The notes under the pieces were generated by a model. The model was not told where the DNA came from. It did not search any database and saw nothing but the letters and a program-made list of their open reading frames with translations. The translations under genes were made by a program, and so were the position numbers. 64,000 nucleotides of DNA from G963668185 sp965237445 (GTDB taxonomy: Bacteria; Chloroflexota; Dehalococcoidia; Lucifugimonadales; G963668185): contig OZ250142.1 in assembly GCA_965237445.1 (NCBI GenBank), positions 1,550,001-1,614,000 of the forward strand, given 5' to 3'. How positions within the stretch are numbered: the stretch's first letter is position 1; the number at the start of each line of letters is the position of its first letter. Of this stretch, positions 34,194 to 41,179 are shown in pieces.

Positions 34194-34987
34194 TCCGGCT
34201 CCCAAGCACGTTTGCCGTCTCGCCGCACGTACTTGCCGAAGCCCGGGTCTGGGTAGTGGCCCGCCGCTACCAGCGCGCCGTCCTTCTCGAGCTTGTCCAT
34301 CACCGCGTGACGCGTCTCTCGCGAAAGTAGGTTATCCACGTCGAAGACCGGGTTCCAGTGCGTGTAATGCGCTTGCGCGGGGGTGTGCGACACGTCGCCG
34401 AGCACGTACCCTTTCTCGCCCGATGACCCGATCTCAAAGGACATGTGGCCGGGCGTGTGACCCGGCGTCGCGACGGCTTTCAACTCGTTCGTGATGTCGT
34501 ATCCGTCCTCGATCAGGTCCAGCAGGTTCAACTCGTGCAGCGGCAGCACTTGGTCCCTTATGTGCTCCTCAGGCTCATCCGCCCGTGTCCAGAACTCCCA
34601 GTCGTCCTTCGGCGCCAGGTAGCGTGCGTTGGGGAAGGTCGGCGAGCCGTCCGTCAGGTTCCAGCCCACATGGTCCGGGTGCAGGTGGGTCAGCGCCACC
34701 AGGTTAACCGCCAACCGGTCCACGCCCTTCCGTTCCATGTCCTCCAAAAGCGTCCCGTCCTCGGCCTGCAGACCCGTGTCCACCACGATCAGGTGCCCTC
34801 GGGAGCGTATTGCCACGGAACCGTACCTCGGGTGAATGAGTTCATCCGCGTCCAGCAACTCCGGGAACTCCTCCCGCCAGTGCGCCATCGCGCTCTGCGG
34901 GAACACGCGGTTCGGCTCTCCCTCTCCGTGTCCGTCGGTTAGGGATACAAGCTCTACTTGGCCGACTTTGGCCGTATGTCCGGACAC
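34190..34987 (-). CDS. MBL-fold metallo-hydrolase
   Basis: 265 residues with the metallo-beta-lactamase signature HLHPDH (H101, H103, D105, H106) in LVALTHLHPDHVGWN, a further His in VATPGHTPGHMSF, and an Asp in YVLGDVSH. Overall it resembles quorum-quenching N-acyl-homoserine-lactonase-like and aryl-hydrolase-type MBL proteins, but the substrate is not deducible. It is coupled to the downstream TPR lipoprotein by a four-base overlap. Confidence 0.85.
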   Translation of the reverse strand: MSGHTAKVGQVELVSLTDGHGEGEPNRVFPQSAMAHWREEFPELLDADELIHPRYGSVAIRSRGHLIVVDTGLQAEDGTLLEDMERKGVDRLAVNLVALTHLHPDHVGWNLTDGSPTFPNARYLAPKDDWEFWTRADEPEEHIRDQVLPLHELNLLDLIEDGYDITNELKAVATPGHTPGHMSFEIGSSGEKGYVLGDVSHTPAQAHYTHWNPVFDVDNLLSRETRHAVMDKLEKDGALVAAGHYPDPGFGKYVRRDGKRAWEPE

Positions 34988-35136
34988 CTGGTCCTCCTGT
35001 TGCCGTGCAGGTTGTTTGGGGCACGGATCATGCTTGCGATTCTATCCCGCGTCTCGGTGCCGCACAACGAAAGTATGCCGCGGCCGCCGTCGGCGCTGCC
35101 CGCCGTCAGGCCCTTGATGGCAGGCGACCATGGGTT

Positions 35137-35153
35137 GGGGGGGGGGGGGGGGG
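35137..35153 (+). repeat. Homopolymeric G17 tract
   Basis: Seventeen consecutive G residues in a non-coding stretch upstream of an MBL gene (minus strand) and about 550 bp before the moeB-like gene. Such tracts are unstable in replication and sequencing. It may be a length-variable regulatory tract or an assembly artefact. Confidence 0.9.
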
Positions 35154-35515
35154 TAGCTCCCCGCATAACGCCTCCTCTTGTGAGCTAAGTGTTCCGACTC
35201 CATCGGTTCCACAGGAAGAGGTCCAGAGCGGAGCCACCCAATGACAAGGGGCAGGCGGCCTTGCCTCCAGTTTCAAAGGGGTGGGTGGGCGAGGGATGAC
35301 ATTGGCCTCACTTACACTACCCCGGTGGAGAAGACCTAGGCAACGCCGGCTACTTACCTTGAAGAATAACCGTTGAACCGCCTTTCCGTGCGGTGGTAGA
35401 CTTTCGGATTGTAAGTAGACTGCTTGGAACGGGAGACTCCCTCGATTAACCGCCTTGGTTTCGCTGGCCAGAATTTCGGCGTTAACGCCGACCTTTCGTC
35501 TTGCGCTTGTATTAG

Positions 35516-35547
35516 CGATCTCGCCGGAGTCGATCCGAGCGAGATCG
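35516..35547 (+). promoter_or_regulatory. Leader hairpin upstream of the moeB-like gene
   Basis: Arms CGATCTCGC (35516-35524) and GCGAGATCG (35539-35547) pair perfectly. The 14-base loop contains a nested CGGA/TCCG helix, giving a long near-continuous stem. It lies 160 bp before the gene, inside the presumed 5' UTR. Confidence 0.5.
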
Positions 35548-35621
35548 AAAGTGGACGCAGCGTCGCCGGCGTTTGTTACTCGCGTATTCTTTAGTTCCAA
35601 GACCGATAGACCGGCTCTGCT

Positions 35622-35657
35622 GCCCCCCGAATCGCACAGATTTGTGGGGCTTTGTTT
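35622..35657 (+). terminator. Possible attenuator upstream of the moeB-like gene
   Basis: Five G-C pairs (35622-35626 with 35646-35650) close a 19-base loop and are followed by TTTGTTT. The structure is weaker than a typical terminator but sits 50 bp before the gene start, where attenuation would act. Confidence 0.35.
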
Positions 35658-35707
35658 ATGTCCTTGCAAAGCTCACATTCGAAACAACTCCGGAGGCACC
35701 AACGTAA

Positions 35708-36544
35708 ATGACACAGACTCAGACCAAACCAACCGTGGCCGCCCTGACGCCTTATCAGGTGAAGCGTTACAGCCGCCACATAATCATGCCTCAGGTAGGC
35801 AGTTCAGGACAGAGAAAGCTCCTCAATGCCAGCGTACTGATCGTTGGTGCCGGAGGCCTCGGCTCTCCCATAGCCGTGTATCTCTCACTGGCCGGCGTCG
35901 GGACGATAGGTATCGTGGACTTCGATACCGTTGACGTCACGAACCTGCAGCGGCAGATCCTCCACCAGAACGACGATGTAGGGCGCCCCAAGGTCCAGTC
36001 CGCGGTGGAGACGCTCAATGCGTACAACCCGGACATCAACGTTATAACGCATGAGGTGCCGATCACCTCTGCCAACGCCATGGACATCATCCCCAACTAT
36101 GACGTCATCATAAACGGGGCCGACAACTTCCCCGCACGATACCTCGTCAACGATGCGTCCTACTTGGCCGGCAAGCCGCTGGTCGATGGCAGCATCCTGC
36201 TGTTCGACGGTCAGGCCACCACCTATCTGCCTGGCAAGGGCTGCTACAGGTGCCTGTTCCCGGAGCCGCCTCCCCCTGGCGAGGTGCCGAGCTGCGCCGA
36301 GGCCGGCGTCTTGGGCGTCCTTCCCGGCATGGTCGGCACGATCCAGGCCACCGAGGCAGCCAAGGTCATCATGGGCGTCGGAGAGACCCTGACTGGCCGT
36401 CTCCTCCTGATCGACGCATTGGACATGGAGTTCCGCACTGTCAAGTTGCGCCGCAACCCGGAATGCCCGCTCTGTGGCGACAACCCCACCGTGACCGAGC
36501 TCATAGACTACGAAGCGTTCTGTGGCATGCCGGCCGTCACTTGA
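35708..36544 (+). CDS. MoeB/ThiF-family adenylyltransferase
   Basis: E1-like enzyme of 278 residues that adenylates the C-terminal Gly-Gly of a small sulfur-carrier protein. The nucleotide loop GAGGLGSP is at residues 47-54. IGIVDFDTVDVTNLQRQILH and GADNFPARYLVNDASYLAGK are family signatures. The structural zinc is held by CYRC and CPLC pairs. The probable catalytic cysteine is in PSCAEAGVLGVLPGMVG. No rhodanese domain is fused, but a sulfurtransferase gene lies 63 bp downstream. The partner MoaD/ThiS-like carrier is not in the window. It could serve molybdopterin, thiamine or cysteine/thiolation pathways. Confidence 0.9.
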   Translation: MTQTQTKPTVAALTPYQVKRYSRHIIMPQVGSSGQRKLLNASVLIVGAGGLGSPIAVYLSLAGVGTIGIVDFDTVDVTNLQRQILHQNDDVGRPKVQSAVETLNAYNPDINVITHEVPITSANAMDIIPNYDVIINGADNFPARYLVNDASYLAGKPLVDGSILLFDGQATTYLPGKGCYRCLFPEPPPPGEVPSCAEAGVLGVLPGMVGTIQATEAAKVIMGVGETLTGRLLLIDALDMEFRTVKLRRNPECPLCGDNPTVTELIDYEAFCGMPAVT

Positions 36545-36607
36545 TGCCGTCAACCGGGAACGCCTACGAATCACGCACCTTCTCAAACCACGAAAGGAGT
36601 AAGCGCA

Positions 36608-37459
36608 ATGGCCGCAAGAGTAGCTAACCCTCAAGCCATAGTGACCACCGATTGGGTGGACGAGCATAAGGACGATGAAAACGTGACTCTGGTCGAGGTG
36701 GATGTCGATACTGATGCCTACGACGAGGGCCACGTCCCCGGAGCGATCGGCTGGAACTGGACCACCCAGCTAAACGACGAGCTGCGCCGTGACATCCTCG
36801 ACCGCCGGCAGATGACCTCCCTGCTCGGCCAGTCCGGCATCGGCCGGAACACGACCGTCGTGCTGTACGGCGACAACAACAACTGGTTCGCGGCTTATGC
36901 CTATTGGCAGATCAAGATGTTCGGGCATCGCCGGCTCAAGATCATGGACGGCGGCCGCGCAAAGTGGCTCGCAGAGGGACGCGCCGCCACTACTGATGTG
37001 CCCCAGCCGGAAGCCCGGACGTACAGGGCGCCCCAGGCAGACTCCAGCCTTCGCGCTACCAGGGATTACGTCCTTGACGTTGCAAGTGGCGACAATAACG
37101 TCGGCCTAGTGGATGTGCGTGCGCCGGCCGAATACAGCGGCGAATTGCTTGCTCCGGCGAACTTGCCGCAGGAAGGCGCCCAGCGCGGCGGTCACATCCC
37201 CGGCGCCGCCAACATCCCGTGGGCCACGGCCGTCAACGAAGCGGACGGCACCTTCAAGTCGGTAGACGAGCTCCGCGAGATTTACGGGGGCAAGGGCATC
37301 ACCGGCGATAGAGAGATAATCGCCTACTGCCGCATCGGCGAGCGCTCCGCTCACACCTGGTTCGTGCTGACCCAGCTTCTCGGATACCCCAAGGTCCGCA
37401 ACTACGACGGCTCCTGGACCGAGTACGGCTCCATAGTAGGCGCCCCCATAGAGCGCTAG
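36608..37459 (+). CDS. Sulfurtransferase, two rhodanese domains
   Basis: 283-residue thiosulfate/3-mercaptopyruvate sulfurtransferase. The N-terminal inactive rhodanese domain contains DEGHVPGAIGWNWTTQLND. The C-terminal domain holds the catalytic cysteine in IIAYCRIGERSAHTWFVLTQ, preceded by GHIPGAANIPWATA. Preceded by CGAAAGGAGTAAGC. It very probably supplies persulfide sulfur to the carrier activated by the upstream MoeB-like enzyme. The last 147 bp of the gene is duplicated at 38282-38428. Confidence 0.92.
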   Translation: MAARVANPQAIVTTDWVDEHKDDENVTLVEVDVDTDAYDEGHVPGAIGWNWTTQLNDELRRDILDRRQMTSLLGQSGIGRNTTVVLYGDNNNWFAAYAYWQIKMFGHRRLKIMDGGRAKWLAEGRAATTDVPQPEARTYRAPQADSSLRATRDYVLDVASGDNNVGLVDVRAPAEYSGELLAPANLPQEGAQRGGHIPGAANIPWATAVNEADGTFKSVDELREIYGGKGITGDREIIAYCRIGERSAHTWFVLTQLLGYPKVRNYDGSWTEYGSIVGAPIER

Positions 37460-37491
37460 CAGAGAGCATCATTACAACTTAAGTTGGTCAG

Positions 37492-37525
37492 GCTTTCGAT
37501 CACGCTGACGTCCGTGATCGAAAGC
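37492..37525 (+). repeat. Perfect 12-bp inverted repeat (hairpin)
   Basis: GCTTTCGATCAC (37492-37503) and GTGATCGAAAGC (37514-37525) pair perfectly across a 10-base loop. A second palindrome CAACTTAAGTTG lies at 37475-37486. Both lie between the sulfurtransferase stop and the lipoprotein gene, in the segment bounded by the duplicated sulfurtransferase 3' ends. The hairpin could terminate sulfurtransferase transcription or mark an inserted cassette; no T tract follows. Confidence 0.75.
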
Positions 37526-37551
37526 AGATCCTAAAGCGCCCATATGCAAAT

Positions 37552-38268
37552 GTGAACTTCGTACTCGCTGGGATCAGCATCGCATTGCTCATGCTGAATC
37601 TTGTTGCGTGTTCAACGGATGACAACCTTGGCTCGTCCGGCCATGATGCAAGTCAATCTGATTCCTCAGCATCGCGTCCTAAGATGTTGAGTGAGGCGTC
37701 CGGACTGTATCAGAGCCTGCAGGCGGCGCGACAGGCCGGCGAAGAATCGCAGTGGGCGACATGGTTCGAAGACTTCAGCAACAGTGTTGAGAAGTACAGT
37801 CATTCGGAGCTTCTGTACCGGATCGGTAGGCTTTCCAAACACTACTATGAGCGAGATTACAAGAGCAGCCTAGCAAAGGAACTGGTGGAGTCGATAGAAC
37901 GCGAATTAGGCGAAGACGGAGATGTCCAACAGGCTGAGGCAATCCCGACGTATGTAAGCCTCACGGCAGATCAGCAATGCGCTAGGGATGCAGTGTGTGC
38001 GGCAGGCGAAGCACATTGGTGGTCTCTTGCTGAAGTGTATTGCCCGCCGCTCATTGAGGATTTCGCCCGGTACAGGTTCACCTGGACAGACGGATGGTTT
38101 GGGGATAAATTTGACCGTTTAACAGTTGTGGCTAGTCAAGAAGGTGCGATCAAATACATTGGTGACGAACTGGAGTTTCAGAATGGCTTTGGTGCTTGGC
38201 AACGCATGAACTACTCCTGCGTCGTCGATCCCGTCGAAGAGACAGTGATTGCTGTGGACGTCTGGTAA
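37552..38268 (+). CDS. Predicted lipoprotein of unknown function
   Basis: 238 residues. GTG start; hydrophobic segment FVLAGISIALLMLNLVAC ends in a lipobox (LVAC), predicting a lipid-anchored exported protein. The mature part starts with a Ser/Asp-rich linker and contains several cysteines (in DQQCARDAVCAAGEAHWW and YCPPLIEDF), which could form disulfides. No domain recognised. The gene is visibly more AT-rich than neighbours and lies exactly between the two copies of the sulfurtransferase 3' end, suggesting it arrived with an insertion. Confidence 0.7.
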   Translation: MNFVLAGISIALLMLNLVACSTDDNLGSSGHDASQSDSSASRPKMLSEASGLYQSLQAARQAGEESQWATWFEDFSNSVEKYSHSELLYRIGRLSKHYYERDYKSSLAKELVESIERELGEDGDVQQAEAIPTYVSLTADQQCARDAVCAAGEAHWWSLAEVYCPPLIEDFARYRFTWTDGWFGDKFDRLTVVASQEGAIKYIGDELEFQNGFGAWQRMNYSCVVDPVEETVIAVDVW

Positions 38269-38281
38269 GAGTGTGCAAACT

Positions 38282-38428
38282 AGATCATCGCCTACTGCCG
38301 CATCGGCGAGCGCTCCGCTCACACCTGGTTCGTGCTGACCCAGCTTCTCGGCTACCCCAAGGTCCGCAACTACGACGGCTCCTGGACCGAGTACGGCTCC
38401 ATAGTAGGCGCTCCCATAGAGCGCTAGC
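38282..38428 (+). repeat. Duplicated 3' end of the sulfurtransferase gene
   Basis: This 147-bp segment repeats 37314-37460 with three mismatches (at 38286, 38352 and 38412). All three fall at third codon positions and are synonymous in the sulfurtransferase frame. It ends in the same stop codon. It has no start codon and is a gene fragment. The synonymous-only differences suggest that the fragment was long under coding constraint, i.e. it is either the original gene end displaced by an insertion or the end of a related allele. Confidence 0.97.
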
Positions 38429-38473
38429 CTTCCAACGTCGGAGTCCATTCCAACTCCCACAAGATCAGAACAA

Positions 38474-38505
38474 GGCCCCTTCTCCAAACCACTGGAGAAG
38501 GGGCC
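38474..38505 (+). terminator. Strong hairpin, possible terminator
   Basis: A 13-bp perfect stem GGCCCCTTCTCCA / TGGAGAAGGGGCC with a six-base loop (38487-38492). It follows the displaced sulfurtransferase 3' end by 46 bp. The following sequence CGCTCTTGG is not T-rich, so Rho-independent activity is uncertain. Confidence 0.5.
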
Positions 38506-38710
38506 CGCTCTTGGCAACCATACCCATGCAGTGAATCACCGGAGGAGAGGGCAAGAGCCCGCTCATTCAAACGAGACAAGAGAAGCCCAATCAGCCGCAC
38601 CAAGTTGCCACTTCCTCTTAGGGGGACACCTCTGCGAAAATTGTCATTGTGGCTCAAAGCCTGCCCCGTACACTGATACCGAGCAGGGGCACAGCAGGGC
38701 AGAACCTCTG

Positions 38711-38748
38711 GCCTCTTCCCAGTCTGCTGGGGAAGATTGAGATGGGGC
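38711..38748 (+). repeat. REP-like repeat family 1, copy 1
   Basis: Consensus of the four copies in the window: CTTCCCCAGTCTGCTGGGGA followed by AGGCTGGGATGGGG. The core CTTCCCCAG-TCTG-CTGGGGAAG is a 9-bp stem with a TCTG loop. This copy has one base missing in the left arm. All copies lie between genes and in the same orientation. Confidence 0.85.
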
Positions 38749-38784
38749 AAAAGCTCCGTGAAAGAGTTCCTTATAACTGAGCAT

Positions 38785-38869
38785 GCCGAAGTGGCGGAAC
38801 GGTAGACGCGACGGTCTCAAAAACCGTTGGGCGAAAGCCCGTGTGGGTTCGACTCCCTCCTTCGGCACC
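38785..38869 (+). tRNA. tRNA-Leu(CAA)
   Basis: Acceptor stem GCCGAAG / CTTCGGC; anticodon stem ACGGT / ACCGT enclosing CTCAAAA, anticodon CAA. It has the long class II variable arm TGGGCGAAAGCCCGT expected for leucine. T-arm GTGGG TTCGACT CCCTC. The discriminator A is followed by an encoded CCA (38867-38869). The last 21 bases are repeated at 40326-40346. Confidence 0.96.
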
Positions 38870-38974
38870 AGCATACCCCGTTCGCCATGCCCGGCTGGCA
38901 GAAGCAGGCCGCCGCCAAGGTGATGGGGGAGAGAAAGGAACTAGCGGGTTGAAACCCAAAGAACGGGAGGACAA

Positions 38975-39310
38975 ATGGGATTTGTATCGTATCGCGAAGA
39001 TAATGAGGAGAAGCAGGATGATGGCTCGAACTCAATGACTGATAGCTCGAACTTAATCAATGAACTCGCCGAAATACTGGGGAGTATGTACCACAATGCG
39101 CCGAATTCGGAAAAGTCAACAGCCGTCCAGCTATGCGGCATCAGATACGAGACAAATCTGGCGGAGCCTGATGTCAACATTAACAGAGTTGTCCAGCTTT
39201 CACGGCTGAGGCAGGGTTACGGTGCAGAAATACGCAAGGGCATGAAATTAGTCAAGTACGTCGATCTGAATGCGATAGGGCACGTGCGCTGTCGGCCCGA
39301 CATTCCCTGA
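38975..39310 (+). CDS. Small conserved-type protein, possible HTH-like
   Basis: 111 residues with a good GGGAGGAC ribosome site eight bases before the ATG. The middle part NLINELAEILGSMYHNAP, EKSTAVQLCGIRYETNLA and INRVVQLSRLRQGYGAEIRK followed by GMKLVKYVDLN resembles small HTH-like proteins found beside mobile or restriction genes (recalled resemblance, unverified). The gene looks AT-rich. It lies in the segment bounded by tRNA-Leu and the copy of its 3' end. Confidence 0.55.
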   Translation: MGFVSYREDNEEKQDDGSNSMTDSSNLINELAEILGSMYHNAPNSEKSTAVQLCGIRYETNLAEPDVNINRVVQLSRLRQGYGAEIRKGMKLVKYVDLNAIGHVRCRPDIP

Positions 39311-39355
39311 CGAGCTAACCGCTAGGAAGCCGCTTATAACCAGAAGAAGGTAGAC

Positions 39356-40072
39356 TTGGACCGACTGATGAAGTTCATCACCATCGGACTGATCGCGGCG
39401 GCCATACTCGCAGGCTGCGAGCCGGAGTCGACGCCGATGCCGGCACAGACCGCCGCGATGGCGCAGGCCACAGCGTCGCCAAGCCCCACGCCTACTGCCG
39501 AGCTTACGCTCACGCCGGAGCCGATGCCAACGGCTGCCCCAGACCCGCGGTGCAGTGCTCGTGATTTGACATCTTCAGACCGGCAGGAGTACTACAACCT
39601 AACTCTACGTGCTAGTCCCGGTTGGGCCAGTACACGCAAGACCGTAAAGGATTTTCTGCTATCACGATTCTATACCTTGGAGGCTCAGTACCTCGCCCTG
39701 CGTGCGCTCTACCCTTCCGAAATAGGTACATGGAGAGACTACCTCACGTCATCTCCCACCACTTTCAACGGCGAGGGATGGCGATTGCTGTTCGCTGATG
39801 TGCTTGACCTCGCGAAATCGACGCAGACTCCCGACACTTGTGGGCCGGAGGAGGCTGCATACGAGTTGCTCAAATATCATGGAGTGAACATCCTGAGCCA
39901 GGCAGTCACCACTAATATAGGTCCTGTGCTTGCGCATTCCGCCAGGGAAGGAATAGCCAACCGGCTGACACAGTGCCAGCTAGCAAACATAGATCTTGAG
40001 TGCAACCAGGCTGAGTTGGTGTTTCAAGAGGCTCCGAGATGGGAGTCTATCCTTCCTCCGGAGCGGGACTGA
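39356..40072 (+). CDS. Predicted lipoprotein with Pro/Thr linker
   Basis: 238 residues from TTG 39356, which follows AGAAGGTAGAC; an ATG 12 bp later is an alternative. Hydrophobic FITIGLIAAAILAGC ends in a lipobox. The mature N-terminus is a low-complexity Pro/Thr/Ala linker (residues ~25-62), then a globular domain with four to five cysteines (in DPRCSARDL, TPDTCGPEE, LTQCQLANIDLECNQ) likely disulfide-bonded outside the membrane. No family recognised. The second exported lipoprotein in this plastic region. Confidence 0.7.
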   Translation: MDRLMKFITIGLIAAAILAGCEPESTPMPAQTAAMAQATASPSPTPTAELTLTPEPMPTAAPDPRCSARDLTSSDRQEYYNLTLRASPGWASTRKTVKDFLLSRFYTLEAQYLALRALYPSEIGTWRDYLTSSPTTFNGEGWRLLFADVLDLAKSTQTPDTCGPEEAAYELLKYHGVNILSQAVTTNIGPVLAHSAREGIANRLTQCQLANIDLECNQAELVFQEAPRWESILPPERD

Positions 40073-40116
40073 CGACGGTGACGCTTATGCCGATTTTGCC
40101 AGCAGCATTGAACAGG

Positions 40117-40193
40117 GGCGACGTACCCAAGTGGCCTAAGGCGGGGGTCTGCAAAACCCCTATTCGGCGGTTCGAATCCGCCCGTCGCCTCCA
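40117..40193 (+). tRNA. tRNA-Cys(GCA)
   Basis: Acceptor GGCGACG / CGTCGCC; anticodon stem GGGGT / ACCCC around CTGCAAA, anticodon GCA. T-arm GGCGG TTCGAAT CCGCC. The discriminator is U (position 40190), as expected for cysteine, and CCA is encoded (40191-40193). It lies inside the segment bounded by the tRNA-Leu 3' end repeats. Confidence 0.97.
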
Positions 40194-40325
40194 CCTTCAA
40201 CATTGCCGACTAAATGCCGACATCGCCCACAGCTCTCAACCGACCGACCACAACCTCGCGGGCTGAAATCAGCTACAAAATCCCGAAAACACAGCACTCA
40301 ACACCACCCGCCAAGCATCCCAACA

Positions 40326-40346
40326 CGAATCCCTCCTTCGGCACCA
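40326..40346 (+). repeat. 21-bp copy of the tRNA-Leu 3' end (att-like)
   Basis: CGAATCCCTCCTTCGGCACCA repeats the last 21 bases of tRNA-Leu (38849-38869) with one mismatch, including the encoded CCA. Direct repeats of a tRNA 3' end are the classic footprint of integrase-mediated insertion. The enclosed 1.46 kb carries a small protein, a lipoprotein and tRNA-Cys, but no integrase. Confidence 0.8.
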
Positions 40347-40354
40347 AGGTCTCT

Positions 40355-40394
40355 GGCCCCTTCCCCCAGTCTGCTGGGGAAGGCTAGGATGGGG
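40355..40394 (+). repeat. REP-like repeat family 1, copy 2
   Basis: GGCCCCTTCCCCCAGTCTGC followed by TGGGGAAGGCTAGGATGGGG. The hairpin core is intact. It lies directly after the att-like copy of the tRNA-Leu end. Confidence 0.88.
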
Positions 40395-40473
40395 TTCTGC
40401 CACGACCCAGAATCTCCCTCCGGCAGTCAATGCATCCGCCCCCTGCTCCGCCTCGCTTCCACATCGCCTCAGA

Positions 40474-40872
40474 CTACTCGATCACACTCAGCGCCGCCCT
40501 TACTAGAAACCTCGATCTTGATTCCCCGGACCGCGTTGCCGCTTCGTCAATGATGGCCAGGGCTTGGGCGGGCACAGTGATGTTAACGCGCTCTGACTTC
40601 CCCGAAAGCTTGAGTGCATCGATATTGACGTCGACCAGACCCCAGACGCCCTTTGAGAAATCTGTGTTGGCTTGATGTTCCTGCATGGGGCGCTTCGCTG
40701 GAACGGTCTGGCCGTCCAGGAGCAAGGTCTCGATGTGCCCGACAATTGCCTCTCGAGCCATATCGAAGGCGTCGTCCAATGTGTCACCGCCCGAGAAGCA
40801 CCCTGGCAAGTCGGGGACCGTCACCCCATAGCTGCTGTTCTCATCCTTGTGAATAACGATCGGATATCGCAT
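40474..40872 (-). CDS. hicB: HicB antitoxin with C-terminal DNA-binding domain, second module
   Basis: 132 residues from ATG 40872, which overlaps the hicA stop by one base; the frame is open upstream in antisense to the true hicA frame, so the longer version is rejected. The N-terminal HicB fold is YPIVIHKDENSSYGVTVPDL and GCFSGGDTLDDAFDMAREAI. The C-terminal part VNITVPAQALAIIDEAATRS followed by GESRSRFLVRAALSVIE is a ribbon-helix-helix, so this protein probably binds its own promoter. Confidence 0.9.
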   Translation of the reverse strand: MRYPIVIHKDENSSYGVTVPDLPGCFSGGDTLDDAFDMAREAIVGHIETLLLDGQTVPAKRPMQEHQANTDFSKGVWGLVDVNIDALKLSGKSERVNITVPAQALAIIDEAATRSGESRSRFLVRAALSVIE

Positions 40873-41069
40873 TATCGTCTGCTCCTCCAGTCCCACCCAG
40901 CCTGCCTGAACACGCTGCGCAGGGTTCCAACGGGAATGTCTTTGTGCGGGTGCGGCACGGTTACAACGCCCGGATGCTTGGGGTGGGTAAAGTGGTGATG
41001 GCTGCCTTTCACATCTCTGAGCACCCAGCCATCTCTCCTGAGCCTTCCAATGAGTTCCCGGCTGTCCAT
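40872..41069 (-). CDS. hicA: HicA toxin, second module
   Basis: 65 residues from ATG 41069; an in-frame GTG at 41084 would add five. SRELIGRLRRDGWVLRDVKG, then SHHHFTHPKHPGVVTVPHPH and KDIPVGTLRSVFRQAGWD is a textbook HicA, with the catalytic histidine in GSHHHF. It degrades mRNA when freed from HicB. Order hicA-hicB is the classical one. An inverted repeat overlaps the start (41069-41085) and is a likely HicB operator. Confidence 0.9.
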   Translation of the reverse strand: MDSRELIGRLRRDGWVLRDVKGSHHHFTHPKHPGVVTVPHPHKDIPVGTLRSVFRQAGWDWRSRR

Positions 41070-41085
41070 GTGTATACCATACACA
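41069..41085 (-). promoter_or_regulatory. Inverted repeat at the hicA start, putative HicB operator
   Basis: TGTGTAT-ACC-ATACACA, perfect 7-bp arms separated by three bases, ending at the hicA start codon. HicB antitoxins with an RHH domain typically bind short palindromes in their own promoter, so autoregulation of hicAB here is likely (inference). Confidence 0.55.
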
Positions 41086-41179
41086 CTTAGGTGCAGGTAT
41101 GGTCAGACAGAAGGCTGCCGAGGGCACTACTTCAGGCTTGCGAGAGCTCCTGGTGGCCTAACCCCAGCGCCAATCTCCC

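Larger units (their letters stand above)
34988..35707. other. 720-bp intergenic region with poly-G tract and structured leader
   Basis: Between the divergent MBL gene and the moeB-like gene. It contains a run of 17 G (35137-35153), a 16-bp perfect palindrome TCGGCGTTAACGCCGA (35476-35491), a 9-bp inverted repeat CGATCTCGC / GCGAGATCG (35516-35547), and a hairpin GCCCC / GGGGC followed by TTTGTTT (35622-35657). No protein-coding frame is convincing. The density of hairpins in the last 250 bp suggests a structured 5' UTR for the downstream sulfur-transfer genes. I could not match it to a known riboswitch class. Confidence 0.6.
38429..38784. other. Intergenic region with hairpin and two dispersed-repeat copies
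   Basis: About 356 bp between the sulfurtransferase fragment and tRNA-Leu. It contains the 38474-38505 hairpin, a degenerate copy of the GCCTGCCCCGTA repeat (38651-38690) and one copy of the CTTCCCCAGTCTGCTGGGGAAG repeat (38711-38748). No coding frame is supported. Confidence 0.6.

Noticed and set aside
35137..35153. Phase-variable gene switching by the G17 tract
   Set aside because: The tract lies in no open reading frame and 150 bp from the nearest start; no switching target is visible.
34988..35707. A SAM, TPP or Moco riboswitch in the moeB leader
   Set aside because: Hairpins are present but no diagnostic core motif of any riboswitch I know could be found by reading.
38282..38428. The duplicated sulfurtransferase fragment as a separate gene
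   Set aside because: No start codon and no domain on its own; it is a copied gene end.
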